Shown: one piece after another, positions 7,975 to 15,710 of the stretch
How positions within the stretch are numbered: the first letter of the stretch is position 1
How the letters are laid out: every line of letters starts with the position of its first letter
Assembly (NCBI GenBank): GCA_963767475.1
Contig: CAVYEI010000002.1
Coordinates: 1,794,490 to 1,858,489, forward strand
From: WHSW01 sp963767475
Lineage (GTDB): Bacteria; Actinomycetota; Thermoleophilia; Solirubrobacterales; 70-9
Direction: 5' to 3'
DNA: 64,000 nucleotides
Notes under the pieces: generated by a model
Seen by the model: the letters and a program-made list of their open reading frames with translations, nothing else
Database searches by the model: none
What the model was told of the DNA's origin: nothing
Translations under genes and position numbers: made by a program

Positions 7975-8007
7975 GCAGCCCCCCGTGAAAACGGAAGGAC
8001 GATTTCT

Positions 8008-8301
8008 GTGGAGGCGGCGATCTTCTCCGACGATCAAGCGGTCACCGAGGTCACGGTTAGCGAGCTCGGACAGCGTGCCTCGGCGGTGATCGAGCGGGTC
8101 TCGCGGCCGTCGAACGAGCGCGTGATCGTCACCAAGCAGGGCAAACCCGTCGCCGTGATCGTCTCCTTCGCGGCTGGGGTCGAGGTGATGCTCGCCGGGT
8201 CCGAGCGGTTCACGATGCTTCGCCGCGAGGCCCGCGAGGAGCTCGAAGCGGGGGTCGCCGAGGCGCTGACGGCGTGGCGGATCCGTACGAAGTCGTTCTA
8301 G
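8008..8301 (+). CDS. Phd/YefM-type antitoxin
   Basis: 97 aa. The N-terminus VTEVTVSELGQRASAVIERV and VIVTKQGKPVAVIVSF are the standard Phd/YefM fold: a DNA-binding N-terminus with the hallmark 'I-T-K-x-G-x-P-V-A-V' strand. The C-terminal helix would wrap the toxin. GTG 8008 is preceded by GGAAGGA at 7991-7997. The reading frame overlaps the toxin start by 28 bp, giving the fixed stoichiometry usual in these pairs. Confidence 0.85.
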   Translation: MEAAIFSDDQAVTEVTVSELGQRASAVIERVSRPSNERVIVTKQGKPVAVIVSFAAGVEVMLAGSERFTMLRREAREELEAGVAEALTAWRIRTKSF

Positions 8302-8537
8302 GCAGCAAGGCGGCGGCGGAGTTGCTGGCGCTGGGGCCGCGGCGCCGGGCCCAGCTCGGCCACGCGCTCGTGCAGCTCGCCCGTGCGGCTCCCCGACAAG
8401 GCCTCGGCGCAGCGTGGACGTGGTTCGACCTCGCCGCGTGTGAGCTGCTTGCGGAAAGTCGCGTGGTGCTCGTCTACGCGGTGGTCGCGTGGCCGGACCT
8501 GCGGCGCGCGCTGCGCGGACGCCGGGTCACGGGTTAG
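8274..8537 (+). CDS. Putative RelE/ParE-like toxin
   Basis: 87 aa starting at GTG 8274 inside the antitoxin gene. The pattern (YEVVLGSKAAAELLAL...RRRAQLGHALVQLA...AESRVVLVYAVV) follows the RelE/ParE beta-alpha-alpha-beta fold, but the terminal Arg/Tyr signature is weak, so mRNA interferase activity is inferred mainly from the antitoxin partner and overlap. Its stop overlaps the stop of the convergent 64-aa gene. Confidence 0.6.
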   Translation: MADPYEVVLGSKAAAELLALGPRRRAQLGHALVQLARAAPRQGLGAAWTWFDLAACELLAESRVVLVYAVVAWPDLRRALRGRRVTG

Positions 8538-8728
8538 GCCTGCGGACCGCGCTCGAGCCAGTGGTTGCGGTCGTGCCAGTCGTGGACGACGAGCGCGGTT
8601 CCGGCCGCGGTCAGCACTGCCCCCACGAGACCGTGATGAAGGCGCTGGTTGACGATCCAAACGCGCCGCTTGATCGGGTCGTAGCGGATCAGCCCACCGG
8701 CGTAGAGGCGAAATTCTGTCGAGTCCAT
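8534..8728 (-). CDS. Small membrane protein of unknown function
   Basis: 64 aa from ATG 8728, which has GGAGA 8 nt upstream; longer upstream starts lack one. A basic segment (IRYDPIKRRVWIVNQRL) precedes one hydrophobic helix (GLVGAVLTAAGTALVV) and a His/Asp-rich tail (HDWHDRNHW). Convergent with the toxin gene, overlapping it by 4 bp. No family recognised. Confidence 0.5.
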   Translation of the reverse strand: MDSTEFRLYAGGLIRYDPIKRRVWIVNQRLHHGLVGAVLTAAGTALVVHDWHDRNHWLERGPQA

Positions 8729-8963
8729 TTCCCCATCTCCTCGTTGCTGGCCCTCATATCGGCGTGGGGGGCGACCCCCATTAGGGCTGCCGGGCGATCT
8801 GCCAAGCCGGCGCACCACGCCTGCGGGTTACTACGGATAGGCACCGGCGATCGGACAACCGATGGATCATTCGATCGACAGCAGAAATTTCCAACCGGAA
8901 TCCGACCGATCGACCCATGGCCAACCCGTGCGTATTGATCGAAGATCTGTGTCCCCCCTAACC

Positions 8964-8976
8964 CCCACGTCGTGGG
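8964..8976. promoter_or_regulatory. Perfect palindrome CCCACG-T-CGTGGG
   Basis: 6-1-6 inverted repeat in the intergenic region upstream of the sugar transferase. Candidate operator; regulator unknown. Confidence 0.4.
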
Positions 8977-9136
8977 AGTTGATGAGGGCCTCACATGGGA
9001 GAGATGGATGTCAACCCACACGCATTCGCAGTAACTTCGAGAATGGATTTCCCGGGGGCGATGCGCGAGGCCGGAATCGCTTCTTTCGACGTTCCGGGTA
9101 CTGGCCCCACCGGTGCCCGGTCCCGTTCCCAGTCGT

Positions 9137-9170
9137 CTCAGTCCGAGGTCACGGAGGGCCTCGGACTGAG
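9137..9170 (+). promoter_or_regulatory. 12-bp stem-loop in the exopolysaccharide gene leader
   Basis: CTCAGTCCGAGG (9137-9148), a 10-nt loop, then the exact reverse complement (9159-9170). No T-tract follows, so it is not a standard terminator. Its position 42 nt before the proposed start suggests an attenuator or an mRNA structure controlling translation. Confidence 0.5.
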
Positions 9171-9212
9171 GCACTGGGTGCTTTCCCTCGAGCCGCCCAG
9201 GGCGGCCGAGCA

Positions 9213-10517
9213 CTGAATCGGCTTCGCGCTCAGCATCTACTTGAGCTCGCCGGGATTCGGTTGGCGCCGGCGCTGACAGCGGGCGCGATCGTCTATTCGC
9301 ACACCCGGCAGATCGGCGACGGCCTCCTGGTCGTGGTCGCGGTCCTGATCGCGGCCCGCCTGCTCGACCCCGGCCGCCGCCTCGCGCAGCTGCTACCGCT
9401 GGCGAGCTTCGTCAGCCGAGCGCTGGTTCCGGTCGCCGGCCTGGCGCTCGCCTGGGCGATGGTGCTCCCGTTCCGGCCGCTCGCCGTCGACGACCTCGGC
9501 CCGGCCGCGCTCGGCAGCATCCTCGTGCTCGCCCTCGGCGCCTGGCTCCTCAGCCGCTTCGAGCAGCGGGCCGAGATCCGGATCGCGGTCGCCGGATCGC
9601 CGCAGATCGCGCGCACGCTGACTCGCGAGCTCGCGCTCACCGGGATCCCGGGATATCGGATCGTCGGCTGGGTCGACGGCGGCGCACCGGACAACGTCCC
9701 CGAGATGCGCCGGCTGGGCTCGTTCTCGCAGATCGCCGCGATCGTCGGCCGCGAGGGGATCGACCTGATCGTCAACACCGGTGGCGACCAGATGGCCGTC
9801 GCCAAGATGGTCGCCGAGGACTGCCTGGCCCTCGACGTCCGCGTGAGCACCGTCGGTCAGCTCCAGGAGGAGATCCTCGGCGAGATCTCGCTGGAGACGG
9901 TCGACTCGAGCTACTTCCAATACCTCATGCACCCGAACTTCCGCGGCGGATCGCTGGTGGTGAAGCGGATCGGCGATCTCACCGCGAGCTCGCTGGGACT
10001 GATCGTCGCCTCGCCGCTGGTCGCGATCGGGGCGCTGGCGACGAAGCTCGGCGGCCGCGGTTCGGTCCTGGTTCGTGAACGGCGGATCGGACTCCGGGGC
10101 GCCGAGTTCGAGATGCTGAAGCTGCGCACAGCCGACCGTGGCATCCTCGGGCCGCTGCTGCGGGGCACGCACGTCGATGAGGTGCCGCAGCTGTTGAACG
10201 TGCTCCGGGGCCAGATGTCGCTGGTCGGGCCCAGGCCCGAGCTGCCGGAGCGGATCGCCGAGCTCGAGGCGACGATTCCGCTCTATGACCGCCGCTGTCT
10301 GGTCGCGCCCGGGATCACCGGCTGGGCGCAGATCCGCCGCGCCGAGGCGATCACGGAGGCCGACTCGGCCTGGAAGCTGAGCCACGACCTCTACTACCTC
10401 AAGCACCGGTCCACGGCGCTCGACGCGATGATTCTGCTGCAGACGCTGTTCGTCGCCGCGCACGGTTTCCGTCTCCCGGCACGGGCCGCGGACGAGAGCT
10501 TCGCCCACGCAAACTAA
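9213..10517 (+). CDS. Exopolysaccharide polyprenyl glycosylphosphotransferase
   Basis: About 434 aa. Transfers a sugar-1-phosphate from a nucleotide sugar to undecaprenyl phosphate, the first step of a surface polysaccharide. About four N-terminal membrane segments (to about residue 120) are followed by a CoA-binding/Rossmann-like middle (IRIAVAGSPQIARTLT...YRIVGWVDGG) and the bacterial sugar transferase domain (KRIGDLTASSLGLIVASPL, VRERRIGLRGAEFEMLKLRT, DEVPQLLNVLRGQMSLVGPRPELP, GITGWAQI). The segment between KLRT and GPLLRGT is shorter than usual. The start is uncertain: a basic N-terminus and AGGGCGG favour CTG 9213; TTG 9261 is the next standard codon. Confidence 0.82.
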   Translation: MNRLRAQHLLELAGIRLAPALTAGAIVYSHTRQIGDGLLVVVAVLIAARLLDPGRRLAQLLPLASFVSRALVPVAGLALAWAMVLPFRPLAVDDLGPAALGSILVLALGAWLLSRFEQRAEIRIAVAGSPQIARTLTRELALTGIPGYRIVGWVDGGAPDNVPEMRRLGSFSQIAAIVGREGIDLIVNTGGDQMAVAKMVAEDCLALDVRVSTVGQLQEEILGEISLETVDSSYFQYLMHPNFRGGSLVVKRIGDLTASSLGLIVASPLVAIGALATKLGGRGSVLVRERRIGLRGAEFEMLKLRTADRGILGPLLRGTHVDEVPQLLNVLRGQMSLVGPRPELPERIAELEATIPLYDRRCLVAPGITGWAQIRRAEAITEADSAWKLSHDLYYLKHRSTALDAMILLQTLFVAAHGFRLPARAADESFAHAN

Positions 10518-10533
10518 GCTTCGCGGCTCAGTC

Positions 10534-11184
10534 GTGAGCTCGAAGAACGAACGCGTGACGGTGCTGGTCGCCGACGATCATCCGATCTACCGGGAGGGCA
10601 TCGTGCGCGCGATCAAGGATCGCCCGGACCTCGAGCTGATCGAGGAGGCCGGCGATGGCCGCGAGGCGCTGGAGCGGATCCGCGAGCTGAAGCCCGAGGT
10701 GGCGGTGCTCGACATCCGCATGCCGGGCCTCGACGGCACCCAGGTGCTGGCCGGGATGCGCCGCGAGGGACTGGAGACGAAGGTCCTCTTCCTCTCCGCC
10801 TTCATGGAGCCCGAGCTCGCCTACAAGACGGTCGCCTCCGGCGCCAAGGGCTATCTCTCCAAGGAGTCCTCGCGCCATGAGGTCTGCGAGGCGATCGTCT
10901 CGATCGCCCGTGGCGGCACCGCCTTCGCCGCCGAGGCGCAGGCGGGGCTGGCCGAGCAGATCCAGGAGCGCGAGCGAAGCGGCGGGCCGCCGAAGCTGAC
11001 CGAGCGCGAGTCGGAGGTGCTGGCGCTGGTCTCGCAGGGCCTCTCGGCCCCTGACATCGGCAAGCAGATCCATCTTTCGACCACGACCGTGAAGAGCCAC
11101 CTGCACTCGCTCTACGAGAAGCTCGGCGTCTCCGACCGCGCCGCCGCCGTTGCCGAGGCGATGCGGCGCGGGATGCTGCACTAG
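10534..11184 (+). CDS. NarL/LuxR-family response regulator
   Basis: 216 aa. Receiver domain (residues 8-125): DD near the N-terminus (VADDHPIYREG), phospho-acceptor Asp in AVLDIRMPGLDG, Ser in LFLSAF and Lys in GYLSKES. LuxR-type helix-turn-helix at about 152-210 (LTERESEVLALVSQGLSAPDIGKQ...TVKSHLHSLYEKLGV). Phosphorylation would drive dimerisation and DNA binding. The GTG start at 10534 has no strong ribosome site. The stop overlaps the kinase start by one base, so the pair is co-translated; the target is unknown, though the upstream polysaccharide gene is a candidate. Confidence 0.92.
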   Translation: MSSKNERVTVLVADDHPIYREGIVRAIKDRPDLELIEEAGDGREALERIRELKPEVAVLDIRMPGLDGTQVLAGMRREGLETKVLFLSAFMEPELAYKTVASGAKGYLSKESSRHEVCEAIVSIARGGTAFAAEAQAGLAEQIQERERSGGPPKLTERESEVLALVSQGLSAPDIGKQIHLSTTTVKSHLHSLYEKLGVSDRAAAVAEAMRRGMLH

Positions 11185-11870
11185 TGCCCGGCGACGGGCC
11201 CGACGACAGCGAGGCCCTGCGCGCCGAGGTCACGGCCCTGCGCGAGGAGCTCGACACGTGCCGCCAACTCGTCGCCCAGGTGATGGACGCCGAGGACCAG
11301 GGACGGCGGCGAATCGCCCAGCTGATCCACGACGACTCGCTCCAGACCCTGCTCGCCGCCAACCAGGAGCTGATCGAGGCGGCGCCGGGGCGTGCCCAGG
11401 TGCAGCGCGCGCACGAGGTCGTCGAGGCGGCGATCGGGCGCCTGCGCGAGGCGATGATGGCGCTGCACCCGGTGACCCTCGAGCAGGGCGGCTTCGAGCA
11501 GGCGCTGGGCGCGGTCGCCCGGGGGGCGGCGCGCCAGGGCGGGTTCGAGATCGTGATCGACCTCGCCCCGGAGGCGATCGAGCACGAGGACGAGCTGCTG
11601 CTCTCGATCGCCCGCGAGCTGCTCACCAACGCGGCCCGCCATTCCGGCGCCAGCGCGGTCGCGGTCGCGCTTCGCAATACCGGCGAGGCGCTGGAGCTGG
11701 AGGTGATCGACGACGGCACCGGGATCGCGCCCGGGCGGCGCGACGAGGCGCTCGCCGAGGGTCACATCGGCCTCGCCTCGGTCAACGAGCGGGTTCGAGC
11801 CGCCGAGGGTCAGTTCACGGTCGAAACGTCGGCCGCCGGTACGCGGGCGCTCGCGCGCCTGCCGCTCTAG
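11184..11870 (+). CDS. Soluble NarX/DesK-type sensor histidine kinase
   Basis: 228 aa, short for a sensor kinase because there is no membrane or input domain: only a coiled-coil N-terminus, the phospho-acceptor helix (RRRIAQLIHDDSLQTLLA, His in place of the usual HxxL block) and the HATPase domain (ELLTNAARHSGA N-box, DDGTGIAP G1, GHIGLASVNERV G2). It probably receives its signal from a partner protein. GTG 11184 overlaps the regulator's stop. The stop shares CTAG (11867-11870) with the convergent sigma-factor gene. Confidence 0.88.
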   Translation: MPGDGPDDSEALRAEVTALREELDTCRQLVAQVMDAEDQGRRRIAQLIHDDSLQTLLAANQELIEAAPGRAQVQRAHEVVEAAIGRLREAMMALHPVTLEQGGFEQALGAVARGAARQGGFEIVIDLAPEAIEHEDELLLSIARELLTNAARHSGASAVAVALRNTGEALELEVIDDGTGIAPGRRDEALAEGHIGLASVNERVRAAEGQFTVETSAAGTRALARLPL

Positions 11871-13513
11871 CCGGCGGGTGCGGGCGGCGGCGGGTCGGCA
11901 GGTTCGTAGACGGGCACGGCGGGCTCGTCGATCCCAGCCGGCGGCTCCTCCGCGGGCACCGGTGTCGTGACCACCGGATCAACGACTGGCTCCGGTGTGG
12001 TGACGACCGGCTCCGGGGTCGTGACCACGACCTCGTTCTGAGTCGGCTCGGTGATCAAGACGTCGTCGGCGCTGCCGCTGCCGGTCGCGCCGGCGTCGTC
12101 GTCGGCGCCCGCACCGCCACCCGGGCCGACGACAGCCTCGTCGCCGGTGGGGGCCGTGGCATCGACCGCGGGGTCGACGGGCACCTCGGCCGGGGCCTCG
12201 GCGGGAGTCTCTTCGGCGGCGGCCGCCGGGGTCACGGTCGCGGTCGCCGCCTGGGCGTCGACCTGGACCACGGCGCCGGCGTCGGTGATGCCGCCGCTGC
12301 CGCTCGCGGGCGGCGGTGAGTAGGCGGCCTCGGGGGCGGTCTTGGCCTGCGCGGTCGTCGGTGCGTTGGATGATCCGTTGTCGGTGTTGAACTGCTGGCG
12401 GACCTCAACCGCACCGGCGGTCAGCAGCGCCGCGGTGGCCGCGGTGGCCGCCGCCTTGGCGCCGATCGCTCCCGCGAGTCCGCCACCTGCCGCGGCTCCG
12501 CCGAAGGCGGCGCTGGCGCCTCCGCCGACCGCGGCGGCTCCGCCCGCGCCGGCCGCGACGCCAGCGCCGCTCGCGGCGACACCGCCGGCCCCGGCGACGG
12601 CCCCGGCGCCGCCGGCGCCTCCCGCGCCGGCGACCGCGGTGCCTCCGGCGATTCCGCCGCTGCCGGCGGCCGAGCCGCTGGCAGCAGTTCCGGATCCGCC
12701 CCAACCAAACTTCGCGATCAAGCCCTTGAGCAGCAGCGGCAGCGCCCCGAGCGGGGCGAGCGCGGCGAGCTGCTTGGCGTTCGAGCGCAGCTCACCGCGG
12801 AACTTCGTGCACGGCTCGCAGCGCTTCACGTGGTGGCGCACCGGGCCCGAGGCCTTGCGCAGGCCCTCGGCCGCCTCGGCGAGCTCGAGCTGGACCTCGC
12901 CGCAGGTGAGCTGGCGCGAGTGGGTCGCCTCGGCGAGCGACATCCGCGCCCGCACGAGCAGCGACTTGACCGCCGGGATCGTCGTGTCCATGGTCTCGGC
13001 GATCTCCTCGTAGGAGAGCGCGTCGATCTCGCGCAGAAGGAGTGCGGTGCGCTGGGTCTCGGGAAGCTCGCCGACGTCGATCACCAGGGCGCGGAAGTCC
13101 TCGCGCTTCTGCACCCGCTCGGCGGTCGTGACGCCGCCCTCGCCGACCATCACGTCCATCGAATCCTGGCCCTCGGGGACGGGGCGGCGCAGGTGGTTGA
13201 GACAGCGATTGCGGGCGATCCGGTAAAGCCATGGGCGCACGTTGATGTGGCGCTCGTCGGCGAGCATCGCCGCGTGCGCCTTCACGAACACCTCCTGGAG
13301 CACGTCCTCGGCGTCCTCGGTCGAGCGCAGCATGTGGCGACAGAAGGCGAGCAGGCGCGAGTGGTAGCGCTCGAACAGGACCTCGAAGGCGTGGTCGTGG
13401 CCTTCGCGGATCAGGGCGACGAGACGCTCGTCTCCCTGCAGTTTGAGCAAAGGGGACCTACGGCCGAGAATGCCGGCACGACTACTGGCAGGTGTAAGGG
13501 TCGAGGCCTCCAT
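11867..13513 (-). CDS. ECF sigma factor fused to a zinc-binding anti-sigma-like motif and a long Ala/Gly-Pro tail
   Basis: 548 aa, far above the about 190 aa of a plain ECF sigma factor. Residues 30-100 are region 2 (FEVLFERYHSRLLAFCRHML, DAEDVLQEVFVKAH, WLYRIARN) and 140-195 region 4 (LPETQRTALLLREIDALSYEEIAETM). About 200-240 holds C-x(n)-HHVKRCEPC, the HxxxCxxC zinc motif of anti-sigma factors. A Gly/Ala-rich, partly membrane-spanning stretch and a Pro/Val/Glu-rich tail follow. This could be a self-regulated, membrane-tethered sigma factor with an extracytoplasmic tail. Sigma function is clear; tethering is inference. Confidence 0.85.
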   Translation of the reverse strand: MEASTLTPASSRAGILGRRSPLLKLQGDERLVALIREGHDHAFEVLFERYHSRLLAFCRHMLRSTEDAEDVLQEVFVKAHAAMLADERHINVRPWLYRIARNRCLNHLRRPVPEGQDSMDVMVGEGGVTTAERVQKREDFRALVIDVGELPETQRTALLLREIDALSYEEIAETMDTTIPAVKSLLVRARMSLAEATHSRQLTCGEVQLELAEAAEGLRKASGPVRHHVKRCEPCTKFRGELRSNAKQLAALAPLGALPLLLKGLIAKFGWGGSGTAASGSAAGSGGIAGGTAVAGAGGAGGAGAVAGAGGVAASGAGVAAGAGGAAAVGGGASAAFGGAAAGGGLAGAIGAKAAATAATAALLTAGAVEVRQQFNTDNGSSNAPTTAQAKTAPEAAYSPPPASGSGGITDAGAVVQVDAQAATATVTPAAAAEETPAEAPAEVPVDPAVDATAPTGDEAVVGPGGGAGADDDAGATGSGSADDVLITEPTQNEVVVTTPEPVVTTPEPVVDPVVTTPVPAEEPPAGIDEPAVPVYEPADPPPPAPAG

Positions 13514-13630
13514 GTACAGCGCGCAACGTACCCACCCCCTCGAACACGGTAACAGGGGTTTTGTTGCGCTTGCAAGGCATCTTCCTAGACGCGCATGAAG
13601 CGAAGATAAGGAGCGGTCTAGGCTTGCCCG

Positions 13631-13717
13631 GCCGGGGTGGCGGAATTGGTGATACGCGATCGGCTTAAAACCGATTGTCCCCTCGGGGACGTGAGGGTTC
13701 GAGTCCCTCCCCCGGCA
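13631..13717 (+). tRNA. tRNA-Leu (anticodon TAA)
   Basis: Acceptor stem GCCGGGG pairs with CCCCGGC (13710-13716), discriminator A at 13717, no encoded CCA. The anticodon loop CTTAAAA sits in the stem ATCGG/CCGAT, giving anticodon TAA, which reads UUA. The long variable arm (TGTCCCCTCGGGGACG) and T-arm GGTTCGAGTCC confirm a class II leucine tRNA. It is the functional equivalent of streptomycete bldA, the tRNA for the rarest leucine codon. Confidence 0.96.
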
Positions 13718-13718
13718 C

Positions 13719-13724
13719 TAGACT
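13719..13724 (+). promoter_or_regulatory. -10 box for a leaderless transcript
   Basis: TAGACT lies 6 nt before ATG 13731, immediately after the tRNA gene. The orphan HisKA-like gene is probably leaderless and separately transcribed. Confidence 0.45.
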
Positions 13725-13730
13725 CGGCCA

Positions 13731-13940
13731 ATGCCCGAGGAGGACCGGGGGGAGGATCAGGAGGAGCAGCTGCGCCTGTTGGCGCACGAGCTCCGCAACA
13801 CGCTGTTCGCGACCGACATGCTGCTCGAGCGCGCGCTCGAGTCCGAGCAGCTCGGCACCGACCCGATGGAGGACGTGCGCCGGGCCCGGGCCGGGATCCA
13901 GGAGACGCTGGCGGTGATCAAGCAGCGGCTCAACCGTTGA
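13731..13940 (+). CDS. Stand-alone histidine-kinase dimerisation (HisKA-like) mini-protein
   Basis: 69 aa. RLLAHELRNTLFATDMLLERAL matches the phospho-acceptor helix of histidine kinases (H-E-L-R-N-x-L), and the remainder could form the second helix of the four-helix bundle. There is no ATPase domain and no room for one. It might act as a phosphotransfer protein or kinase decoy, or be a remnant; the clean start, leaderless promoter and complete two-helix unit favour a real gene. Confidence 0.6.
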   Translation: MPEEDRGEDQEEQLRLLAHELRNTLFATDMLLERALESEQLGTDPMEDVRRARAGIQETLAVIKQRLNR

Positions 13941-13962
13941 GGTTCTCGTTAGCCCCCGCCCC

Positions 13963-13968
13963 TAACTT
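13963..13968 (+). promoter_or_regulatory. -10 box for a leaderless transcript
   Basis: TAACTT lies 8 nt before ATG 13977 of the ABC transporter gene. Confidence 0.4.
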
Positions 13969-13976
13969 CTAGGGCC

Positions 13977-14888
13977 ATGAACGACGTGGTCCAAGTGGGG
14001 GGACTGCGGAAATCCTACGGCGAGCACGAGGCGGTCCGAGGCGTTGACTTCTCGATCCCTCGGGGCACGGTCTTCGGCCTGCTGGGGCCGAACGGCGCCG
14101 GTAAGACGACGATCGTCGAGATCCTCGAGGGCTATCGGACTCGCAGCGCCGGCGAGGTCTCGGTGCTCGACTGGGACCCGGAGGACGACGACTCGCGGAT
14201 GCGCGACCGGATCGGGATCGTGCTCCAGGAGAGCGGCGTCGACAACGACCTCAGCGTGCGCGAGACGATCGAGGCCTACGGCGCCGCCTATTCGCGCCGG
14301 CGGCCCGCCGCCGAGGTGATCGAGCTCGTCGGCCTGACGGAGAAGATCGACGCCCGCGTCGTCACCCTCTCGGGCGGACAGCGGCGGCGGCTCGACCTGG
14401 CGCTTGGGGTGGTCGGCGATCCCGATCTGATCTTCCTCGACGAGCCGACAACCGGGTTCGACCCGGAGGCGCGCCGGCGCTCGTGGGAGCTGATCCGCCG
14501 CCTGCGCGCCGAGGGCAAGACGATCCTGCTCACCACCCACTACATGGAGGAGGCCCAGCGCCTCGCCGACACGGTCGCGGTGCTCTCCGCCGGGCGGATC
14601 GTCGCCACCGGGCCGCCGGAGGAGCTGATCGCCGGCGACGGTGAGGCCGAGGTCTCGTTCACCGTTCCCAAGGGCTTCTCCGTCGCCGACCTGCCGCTGC
14701 CGGCGGGCGCCGTCAACGGGTCCGGCAACGGCTCGGTGCGCTTCCACACCCGCGCCGCCACCGCCGAGCTGGCGCCGCTGCTCGGCTGGGCAGCCGAGCG
14801 CGGGATCGAGCTCGAGGGCCTGACGATCCAGCGGGCGACCCTGGAGGACGTCTATCTGCAGCTGACCTCGCACCAGGAGGACGAATGA
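13977..14888 (+). CDS. ABC transporter ATP-binding protein (drug-export/ABC-2 type)
   Basis: 303 aa. ATPase of a two-gene exporter. Walker A GPNGAGKTT (about residue 39), Q-loop VLQES, signature TLSGGQRRRLDLA, Walker B LIFLDEPTTGFDP and H-loop TTHYMEE are all intact. The C-terminal about 80 residues form the extra domain usual in DrrA/CcmA-like drug exporters. The stop overlaps the permease start by 4 bp (ATGA). The substrate cannot be read from sequence. Confidence 0.92.
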   Translation: MNDVVQVGGLRKSYGEHEAVRGVDFSIPRGTVFGLLGPNGAGKTTIVEILEGYRTRSAGEVSVLDWDPEDDDSRMRDRIGIVLQESGVDNDLSVRETIEAYGAAYSRRRPAAEVIELVGLTEKIDARVVTLSGGQRRRLDLALGVVGDPDLIFLDEPTTGFDPEARRRSWELIRRLRAEGKTILLTTHYMEEAQRLADTVAVLSAGRIVATGPPEELIAGDGEAEVSFTVPKGFSVADLPLPAGAVNGSGNGSVRFHTRAATAELAPLLGWAAERGIELEGLTIQRATLEDVYLQLTSHQEDE

Positions 14889-15704
14889 AGATCACCCGCA
14901 ACGCCTTGCTGCTGGCGAAGTGGACCCGGGTGCGAATCCTGCTCTTCCTGCGCACGCCGCGGGCGGCCTTCTTCACCTTCGTCTTCCCGCTCGTGCTGCT
15001 GCTGCTGTTGAACTCGCTCAACGGCAACACCGACGTGACCAGCACGACCACCGGCGAGAAGGTCGCCTTCGCCACCTACTTCACGCCCTCGATCGCGATC
15101 TTCGGCCTGATCACCGGCTGTTACACGGGGATCATCTTCTCGGTCTCGACCGCCCGCGATCGGGGGATCATCAAACGGGTGATGGGGACGCCGCTGCCGC
15201 CGCCGGTCTACCTCGCCTCGTGGGCGTGCCTCGTCGATCATCACCGGCTTCGCCTCCGTGCTGCTGCTGATCGTGATCGGGATGCTCGCCTTCGACGTCT
15301 CGATCCAGCCGGAGCTGATCCCGGCCGCGGTCGTGGCGGTGCTGCTCGGCGGCCTCTGCCTGAGCGCGCTCGGTCTCGCCGTGGTCAGCTTCGTGCGCAA
15401 GGCGGAGTCGGCGCCGACGGTCTCCAACATCACCATGTTCCCGATCATCTTCCTCTCCGGGGTCTTCTTCCCGATCGGCCAGGCCCCGCAGTGGGTCCAG
15501 GACGTCGCCAATGTGTTCCCCGTCGCCCATCTCGTCGATGCCTTCACCGGCTGCTTCGACCCGGCGACGACCGGCAGCGGGTTCACCTCCGACTACTGGT
15601 CGCTGGTGCTGTGGACCGCGATCGGATTGACGGTTGCCGTGCGCCGCTTCCGGATCGAGATGACCGCCGCCGGCGGCGACCGGCGCGGCGCGGCGACGGC
15701 CTGA
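14885..15704 (+). pseudogene. ABC-2 type permease with one frameshift
   Basis: Membrane partner of the preceding ATPase. Total coding length is about 273 codons, normal for an ABC-2 permease with six membrane segments (FTFVFPLVLLLLLNSL, FGLITGCYTGIIFS, VLLLIVIGMLAF, LCLSALGLAVVSFV, ITMFPIIFLSGVFFP, LVLWTAIGLTVAV). The frame changes by +1 near 15226: one extra base in TGGGCGTGCC would explain it, because sequence on both sides is well-conserved permease. A sequencing error or a very recent mutation is more likely than an old pseudogene. If real, it would inactivate the exporter. Confidence 0.75.
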
Positions 15705-15710
15705 ATCGGG

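Larger units (their letters stand above)
8729..9212. other. Long leader region before the glycosylphosphotransferase, with two hairpins
   Basis: 484 bp without a convincing gene, and less G/C-rich than its surroundings. Open frames here lack start signals and family similarity. It holds a 13-bp palindrome (8964-8976) and a 12-bp stem-loop (9137-9170) described separately. It probably contains the promoter and 5' leader of the downstream exopolysaccharide gene. Confidence 0.5.

Noticed and set aside
12400..12700. Separate Arg-rich or Ala-rich genes inside the sigma-factor tail
   Set aside because: They are other-frame readings of the Gly/Ala-coding low-complexity stretch of the sigma-factor gene.
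15181..15260. Programmed frameshift in the ABC permease
   Set aside because: No slippery heptamer or downstream structure is evident, and similar one-base breaks occur in unrelated genes nearby, so an error or mutation is more likely.
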